From contig CANKAJ010000035.1 in NCBI GenBank assembly GCA_947479645.1, positions 1 to 39,181 on the forward strand: a DNA stretch of 39,181 nt, in the 5' to 3' direction. The notes beneath the pieces were generated by a model that saw only the letters and a program-made list of their open reading frames with translations, did not search any database and was not told the origin of the DNA. The stretch is from Betaproteobacteria bacterium (lineage in GTDB: Bacteria > Pseudomonadota > Gammaproteobacteria > Burkholderiales > SG8-39). A program made the translations under genes and the position numbers. This document shows positions 34,704 through 39,181 of this stretch, in pieces. Each line of letters opens with the position of its first letter. Position 1 is the first letter of the stretch.

Positions 34704-35632
34704 CACCAGCGTCCTGAAGCGCCGCCGCCGCCGAAGCCGCCGCCGCCACCACCAAAACCACCTCCACCGAAGCCACCACCACCAAGCCCGCCCCCACGGA
34801 ACCGGCCATGCGAGGAACCGGCAAATAGTGAAAAGACAAACCCGATCAGTGCAATGACAATGGCTGCTGCCACCGAACCGATAACCGCCCAGACAATCAC
34901 GCCGGCAATGCCGCTACCGACCGCCGCCCCGCCAAACTTGCCCAGCACACGCCCGAGCAAACCATTGACGACGGTCAATCCCACCAACAGCACCAATATC
35001 ATCTGCAGGTCCATGCCTCCTGTGGGAGATGCTGCACCACGCGGTCCTGGCGCTGGCAACTTTTCGCCCTCGATCAGCTTCATGATGCTCGCCACGCCTT
35101 GGGTAATGCCACCAGAAAAATCACCATCGCGAAAATGCGGCACAATGATTTCCTCAATAATGCGCTTTCCGATCGCATCGGGTATGGCTCCCTCCAGACC
35201 ATAGCCGACCTCGATGCGCAAGGTCCGGTCGTTTTTTGCCACCACCAGAATGACACCATCGTCCTTGCCGGCGCGACCGATCTTCCAGGCCTCTGCAACG
35301 CGAATCGAGAATTGCTCTATCGCCTCCGGTTGAGTGGTTGGCACAATCAGTACGGCAATCTGGCTACCGCGCTGCTGTGCAAATGCCTTCAGCCGGGAGT
35401 CCAGTTCGCCAGCTTGAGCCGCCGAAAGCGTGTGGGTCAGGTCGTTGACCGCGCCTCGCAATGGCGGCACCGGTTGCTGCGCCAATGCCGGCATCGCAAG
35501 CACCGCCAACGCGAGTACCGCCAGCGACAGGAGCGCAGCCGTCACGAAACGCTTGGCGCCCGCCACTAAAACCTGACAACGGTGCGCCTCCGACATCACG
35601 CGCAAATACATGCCGTCCAGACATCGCTGCAT
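34703..35632 (-). CDS. TPM-domain (YgcG-like) membrane protein with glycine-rich tail
   Basis: A protein of about 309 residues (from ATG 35632). A signal sequence (FVTAALLSLAVLALAVLAMPALAQ) is followed by a periplasmic TPM domain starting PPLRGAVNDLTHTLSAAQAGELD and including KDDGVILVVAKNDRTLRIEVGYGLEGAIPD, then two hydrophobic segments (MILVLLVGLTVVNGLLG and VWAVIGSVAAAIVIALIGFVFSLF) and a tail of GGGGFGGGG repeats ending GASGRW. This layout is typical of YgcG-like proteins. Several starts are possible: 35632 has a GAGAG site; 35596 gives a more normal 39-residue signal; 35668 and 35710 are less likely. It lies between lemA and the second TPM gene. Confidence 0.88.
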   Translation of the reverse strand: MQRCLDGMYLRVMSEAHRCQVLVAGAKRFVTAALLSLAVLALAVLAMPALAQQPVPPLRGAVNDLTHTLSAAQAGELDSRLKAFAQQRGSQIAVLIVPTTQPEAIEQFSIRVAEAWKIGRAGKDDGVILVVAKNDRTLRIEVGYGLEGAIPDAIGKRIIEEIIVPHFRDGDFSGGITQGVASIMKLIEGEKLPAPGPRGAASPTGGMDLQMILVLLVGLTVVNGLLGRVLGKFGGAAVGSGIAGVIVWAVIGSVAAAIVIALIGFVFSLFAGSSHGRFRGGGLGGGGFGGGGFGGGGGGFGGGGASGRW

Positions 35633-35715
35633 TCCCGTACTCTCTCCCCTCCGGGGGGACCCGTACATGGATCTCCGACGAACTCTATCGACGGGAACGA
35701 CGTCATTCATTGCGG

Positions 35716-36339
35716 TTACTTCACAGCCGGAGCAGGTGCGGATGGTGCTGGCTTGTCGAAGCTGACGGTCGGCGGTGCGCTGATGGCCTTTTCATTGTCT
35801 ACCGTGAAATTGGGCTTGACTGCATAACCGAACATCTTTGCAGTCAGGTTCACCGGAAACTCGCGCACCAGCACGTTGTAGTCCTGAACTGATTTGATGA
35901 AGCGATTACGTGCCACCGTAATGCGGTTTTCGGTGCCTTCCAGTTGAGCCTGCAAATCGCGGAAATTCGCATCGGATTTCAGTTGCGGATAGTTTTCCGT
36001 TACAACCAGAAGGCGCGACAAGGCGCTGGACATGCCAGCCTGTGCATCCTGAAAGCGCTTGAATGCAGCCGGATCATTGACCAGTTCCGGGGTTGCCTGA
36101 ATGCTTCCAACGCGCGCGCGCGCTTCAGTAACCTGGGTCAGAATCTGCTGCTCCTGCGTTGCGAACCCCTTTACCGTGGCCACCAGATTGGGAACCAGGT
36201 CGGCACGCCGCTGATATTGGTTCACCACCTCGGACCAGGCCGCCTTGACCTGCTCATCCCCGCGCTGGATGTCGTTATAGCCACAACCACCCAGTGCCAG
36301 TGCCAGCAACACGAATAAGACAGTCCATAAATTGCGCAT
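35716..36339 (-). CDS. lemA: LemA family lipoprotein
   Basis: A 207-residue LemA protein with a signal and lipobox at the start (MRNLWTVLFVLLALALGGCGYND, cysteine near residue 19), then the helical bundle typical of LemA: DEQVKAAWSEVVNQYQRRADLVPNLVATVKG, QILTQVTEARARV, NYPQLKSDANFRDLQAQLEGTENRI, RNRFIKSVQDYNVLVREFPVNL. The function of LemA is not well known. ATG 36339 has GGAG/AAGG just ahead. The lemA plus TPM plus TPM arrangement is widely conserved in Proteobacteria and suggests a joint envelope role. Confidence 0.93.
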   Translation of the reverse strand: MRNLWTVLFVLLALALGGCGYNDIQRGDEQVKAAWSEVVNQYQRRADLVPNLVATVKGFATQEQQILTQVTEARARVGSIQATPELVNDPAAFKRFQDAQAGMSSALSRLLVVTENYPQLKSDANFRDLQAQLEGTENRITVARNRFIKSVQDYNVLVREFPVNLTAKMFGYAVKPNFTVDNEKAISAPPTVSFDKPAPSAPAPAVK

Positions 36340-36583
36340 CAGCCTTCTCCACATGAACAAGGGAATCTCGAAACCGATATGCGGGCGGACAACCCGATTT
36401 GCAAGTGCGTACCGCATCATAATGAATCAGTGTAATCGCGAAGAGTAAAATGCGTTGGTAAGCCTGTGATGCTTCGCGTACGTCATTTGGATCTGGTTTC
36501 ATCATTCGGGGAGACTCCCCACATCCACTCCCAACCTCTTTAACGATTTTGGCAAACGCTGAAATAAAATCTGGGCATATCCA

Positions 36584-37783
36584 TTGCAACAAAGATTGCG
36601 CTTTACCCTGACTTTTGGTGCGCTGATGGCCGTTGGGCCGTTTGCAATCAACATGTACCTGCCCAGCCTGCCCACGCTGCAGCGGACTTTTAACGCAAGC
36701 CCGGCACAAGTTCAACTGACACTGGCGGTCTACTTCATCGGCCTGGCCATTGGACAAATGCCTTATGGCACGCTGGCCGACCGCTGGGGCCGACGCCCGC
36801 CCATGCTGCTGGGCATGATCATCTTCACTGTCGCGTCAATAGGTTGCGCATTGGCCGACTCCATTCTGGCACTCGCCGGCTGGCGTTTCCTGCAGGCGCT
36901 GGGCGGCTGCTCCGTGATGGTCGTCGTACGCGCCATCGTTCGCGATCTCTTCTCCCCAACCGAAGGCGCGAAAGTATTTTCAACGCTGCTGCTGGTCACC
37001 GGTATTGCCCCAATCGCGGGTCCGCTCGTAGGTGGCTGGGTACTCGTCAGCCTTGGTTGGCAGGCCATTTTCTGGTCGCTGACGCTCTATGGTGTTGCCA
37101 GCGTGCTGACCATCTGGCTGGCCTTTCCGGAAACCCGCAAATCGGCCCCCCATACGCGCAAGGCTCACGCGCCATTGCTGAGTCAGCTGATCATTCTGAT
37201 GCGTGATCGCGTATTTGTCGGCAATGCCCTGGCTGGCGGCCTGTCGCAAACCACCATGTTCGCCTATATCGCCGGCTCCCCCTACGTGTTCATTGAATAC
37301 TTTGGTGTGGCACCGGAATCGTACGGATGGCTGTTTGGCATCAACGCGTTTGGATTGATTGCCTCGACCCAGATCAACCGTGCCCTGCTCTCCCGCCTCG
37401 GCCTGGAACGGGTGTTGATGATTACCAGTACCGTCGCCGCCGTGGCCGGCATGGCGCTGCTGGTGGTGGCACTCTTCGGTATTGGCGGACTCACCGGAGT
37501 CATGCTGCCCTTGTTCGTGTGCGTATCCACAATTGGTTTTGTATTTCCGAACACATCAGCGGCGGCGCTGGTCAATCACCCGGAACGGGCCGGACTCGCA
37601 TCAGGGGTACTGGGAACGATGCAGTTCGCATTGGCCGCCGTCGCCAGCGTCCTGGTCGGTATGATGCAGGCACAAAGCCCCGTGCCGCTGGCCACCATCA
37701 TCTGTGCCGTTACGCTGTCTGCCTTGCTCGTGCGGCACCTGATACTGCCGCGTGAACCGTCGCTAAAGAAGCGACGCAATTGA
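36584..37783 (+). CDS. Bcr/CflA-family drug-resistance MFS transporter
   Basis: A 399-residue, 12-segment major facilitator exporter of the Bcr/CflA type. The N-terminus FGALMAVGPFAINMYLPSLPTLQRTFNASPAQVQLTL and the GTLADRWGRRPPML motif A are characteristic, as is GGCSVMVVVRAIVRDLF. It likely exports small drugs or metabolites through the inner membrane by proton antiport; the substrate is unknown. The start codon appears to be TTG at 36584; the next in-frame ATG (36626) would remove part of the first membrane segment. It is divergent from lemA and convergent with the small lipoprotein gene. Confidence 0.9.
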   Translation: MQQRLRFTLTFGALMAVGPFAINMYLPSLPTLQRTFNASPAQVQLTLAVYFIGLAIGQMPYGTLADRWGRRPPMLLGMIIFTVASIGCALADSILALAGWRFLQALGGCSVMVVVRAIVRDLFSPTEGAKVFSTLLLVTGIAPIAGPLVGGWVLVSLGWQAIFWSLTLYGVASVLTIWLAFPETRKSAPHTRKAHAPLLSQLIILMRDRVFVGNALAGGLSQTTMFAYIAGSPYVFIEYFGVAPESYGWLFGINAFGLIASTQINRALLSRLGLERVLMITSTVAAVAGMALLVVALFGIGGLTGVMLPLFVCVSTIGFVFPNTSAAALVNHPERAGLASGVLGTMQFALAAVASVLVGMMQAQSPVPLATIICAVTLSALLVRHLILPREPSLKKRRN

Positions 37784-37800
37784 CACGACACGATTGAGTC

Positions 37801-37823
37801 GGACTACTGCAGGCAAGTAGTCC
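37801..37823. repeat. Perfect inverted repeat between convergent genes
   Basis: GGACTACT and AGTAGTCC form an 8-bp perfect stem with a 7-base loop, 17 bases after the MFS stop and overlapping the stop of the small lipoprotein gene. No U-run follows on either strand, so it is only a possible two-way terminator or mRNA-end stabiliser. Confidence 0.5.
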
Positions 37824-37926
37824 TGGCCGGATTGCCGACACATCCGCCGGGGAGCGACGGACTATTGGTAATGGCGATTGAGCATCCGGCAAGCAATACG
37901 CAGCACAGCAGCATCAGTTTCTTCAT
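37804..37926 (-). CDS. Very small lipoprotein (40 residues)
   Basis: The 40-residue product starts MKKLMLLCCVLLAGCS, a textbook lipoprotein signal with lipobox LAGC, so cleavage before C15 would leave a 26-residue lipidated peptide ending NPARTTCLQ and holding two more cysteines (C28, C38) that could form a disulfide. ATG 37926 has AGGA just ahead (GGCAGGAACA). The gene begins 18 bases after the rmuC stop on the same strand and probably forms an operon with it. Its length is too short for most gene callers. No family is recognised; an envelope role is inferred from the signal only. Confidence 0.7.
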   Translation of the reverse strand: MKKLMLLCCVLLAGCSIAITNSPSLPGGCVGNPARTTCLQ

Positions 37927-37944
37927 TGTTCCTGCCTGCCCTCA

Positions 37945-39181
37945 TCAGTCCGCATCGCCCCCTCCCGCTTTGTCACTCCCCAACAGACCTTGCGCCTGTT
38001 CCGCCGGCAGCGCTTCGACGCCCTTGAGTTTGCGTTCCATCTGCCGCGTGCGCGTTTCCGCCTTGTCGATGGAGTTGGCCACGGCGGCCAGCTGGCGCTT
38101 GGTATTGGCCAGCACATCGCCGAAATTGGCAAACTCGGTCTTGACGGCACCGAGAATCTGCCACACTTCGCTCGAACGCTTCTCGATGGCCAGCGTGCGG
38201 AATCCCATTTGCAAACTGTTGAGCAATGCGGTCAATGTGGTGGGACCGGCGATGGTGACGCGGTAATCCCGCTGCAATGCATCGGACAAGCCGGGACGGC
38301 GCAGCGCTTCGGCATACAAGCCCTCCGTAGGCAGGAACAGCAGCGCAAAGTCAGTCGTGAATGGCGGCTCGATGTATTTGTCCCGAATCGTCTTGGCTTC
38401 CAGTTTCAAGCGTATCTCGATGGCCTTCGATGCCTCTTCCACGCCGACGGGGTCGGCCCTGTCCTGGGCCGCCAGCAGACGCTCATAGTCTTCGTTGGGA
38501 AATTTGGCGTCAATCGGCATCCACAACGGCGCGCCGTCATCGCGACCGCCAGGCAGGCGAATGGCAAATTCGACGCGGTCGCTCGAACCGGGCCGTGTTG
38601 CGATATTGGCAGCATACTGCTCCGGCGTGAGTATTTGTTCCAGCAGGCTGCCCAATTGCACCTCGCCCCAGGTGCCGCGCGTCTTCACATTGGTCAACAC
38701 GCGCTTCAGATCACCGACGCCAGCCGCCAGCGTCTGCATTTCACCCAACCCCTTGTGCACCGCCTCCAACCGGTCAGACACCAACTTGAATGACTCGCCC
38801 AGGCGTTTCTCGAGCGTCTCATGCAGTTTTTCATCCACGGTCTTGCGCATGGACTCCAGTTTTTCAGCATTATCCTTTTGCATGCGCTCCAGCCGCTGCT
38901 CGATGGTCTGGCGCATTTCGGCCGACGACAGGCGTTGTTGCTCCTGCACGCGCGCCAGTTGCTCGTCCAGCGTCTTGCGAAAATTCTCCATGCGCACTTC
39001 ATTGGCCGCGAAAAACGCCGCCAGCTGTTGTGCGAAAGCGTCAATCTGGTTGTTCTGAACTGTCGCAATGGAGGTCATCTGCGTGGCGATATTGCGTCCG
39101 AAATCCGACAGGCTGCGCGACTGCTCTTCGCGCGCGGCACGTCCCTCTTCGCGCGCATCGGCACGCACGTCTTCACGCAAC
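37945..39181 (-). CDS. rmuC: DNA recombination protein RmuC (5' end outside window)
   Basis: The C-terminal 411 residues of RmuC; the true start, normally including an N-terminal membrane helix, lies beyond 39181. A long coiled-coil stretch (about the first 170 residues visible, rich in E, R, K and Q heptads such as MRKTVDEKLHETLEKRLGESFKLV) is followed by the RmuC domain with VLTNVKTRGTWGEVQLGSLLEQIL, PLWMPIDAKFPNEDYERLL and FLPTEGLYAEALRRPG. RmuC resembles nucleases and limits inversions at short repeats; in E. coli its loss affects recombination. The small lipoprotein gene follows 18 bases downstream. Confidence 0.95.
   Translation of the reverse strand, partial: LREDVRADAREEGRAAREEQSRSLSDFGRNIATQMTSIATVQNNQIDAFAQQLAAFFAANEVRMENFRKTLDEQLARVQEQQRLSSAEMRQTIEQRLERMQKDNAEKLESMRKTVDEKLHETLEKRLGESFKLVSDRLEAVHKGLGEMQTLAAGVGDLKRVLTNVKTRGTWGEVQLGSLLEQILTPEQYAANIATRPGSSDRVEFAIRLPGGRDDGAPLWMPIDAKFPNEDYERLLAAQDRADPVGVEEASKAIEIRLKLEAKTIRDKYIEPPFTTDFALLFLPTEGLYAEALRRPGLSDALQRDYRVTIAGPTTLTALLNSLQMGFRTLAIEKRSSEVWQILGAVKTEFANFGDVLANTKRQLAAVANSIDKAETRTRQMERKLKGVEALPAEQAQGLLGSDKAGGGDAD

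Noticed and set aside
34722..34800. Low-complexity CCGCC/CCACC repeat on the plus strand
   Set aside because: It is simply the coding sequence of the glycine-rich tail of the TPM protein.
36508..36520. Short GC hairpin GGGGA-GAC-TCCCC between lemA and the MFS gene
   Set aside because: Only 5 bp, no U-run on either strand and no other context; not enough to assign a role.

Overview
The window looks like chromosome of a betaproteobacterium of the order Burkholderiales. The reasons are the block tig-clpP-clpX-lon-hupB-tRNA(Val)-tRNA(Asp)-ppiD with fabI next to it, and five genes for Bug-type (TctC family) periplasmic binding proteins, a family greatly expanded in Burkholderiales. No insertion sequence, prophage, CRISPR array or other clear mobile element was seen. 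The genus cannot be named from the sequence.

Layout. Positions 1-2100 (minus strand) hold a small accessory operon: a UGSC-family protein whose frame contains an in-frame TGA read here as selenocysteine, a 351-residue conserved partner, and the start of a Bug receptor gene that runs off the window. Positions 2257-9064 (minus) are a complete peptide ABC importer of the YejABEF type. fabI (plus) follows. From 10077 to 18976 (all minus) lies the protein quality-control block: ppiD, two tRNAs, hupB, lon, clpX, clpP, tig and tRNA-Leu. Positions 19317-22484 (plus) carry hpnC-hpnD-hpnE, which convert farnesyl diphosphate to squalene. Positions 22521-25620 (minus) hold three related Bug receptor genes in tandem, followed by radA and alr (minus) and lplT (plus). 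Positions 30000-33995 (minus) are a probable catabolic operon: Bug receptor, MmgE/PrpD protein, flavin reductase-like protein and SDR oxidoreductase. Positions 34197-36339 (minus) are lemA plus two TPM-domain genes. The window ends with a Bcr/CflA-type drug exporter (plus), a very short lipoprotein gene of 40 codons, and the 3' part of rmuC (minus).

The most interesting item is the UGSC gene at 1555-2100. A TGA at codon 98 is followed by GSC. The frame stays open for 83 further sense codons and ends in a 4-base overlap with the next gene. A perfect 8-bp hairpin with a GUA loop starts 11 bases after the TGA, with the loop 19 bases after it. This fits the description of a bacterial SECIS element, so the gene is very probably a selenoprotein and not a pseudogene. 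The selenocysteine machinery (selA, selB, selC, selD) is not in the window and must be sought elsewhere in the genome.
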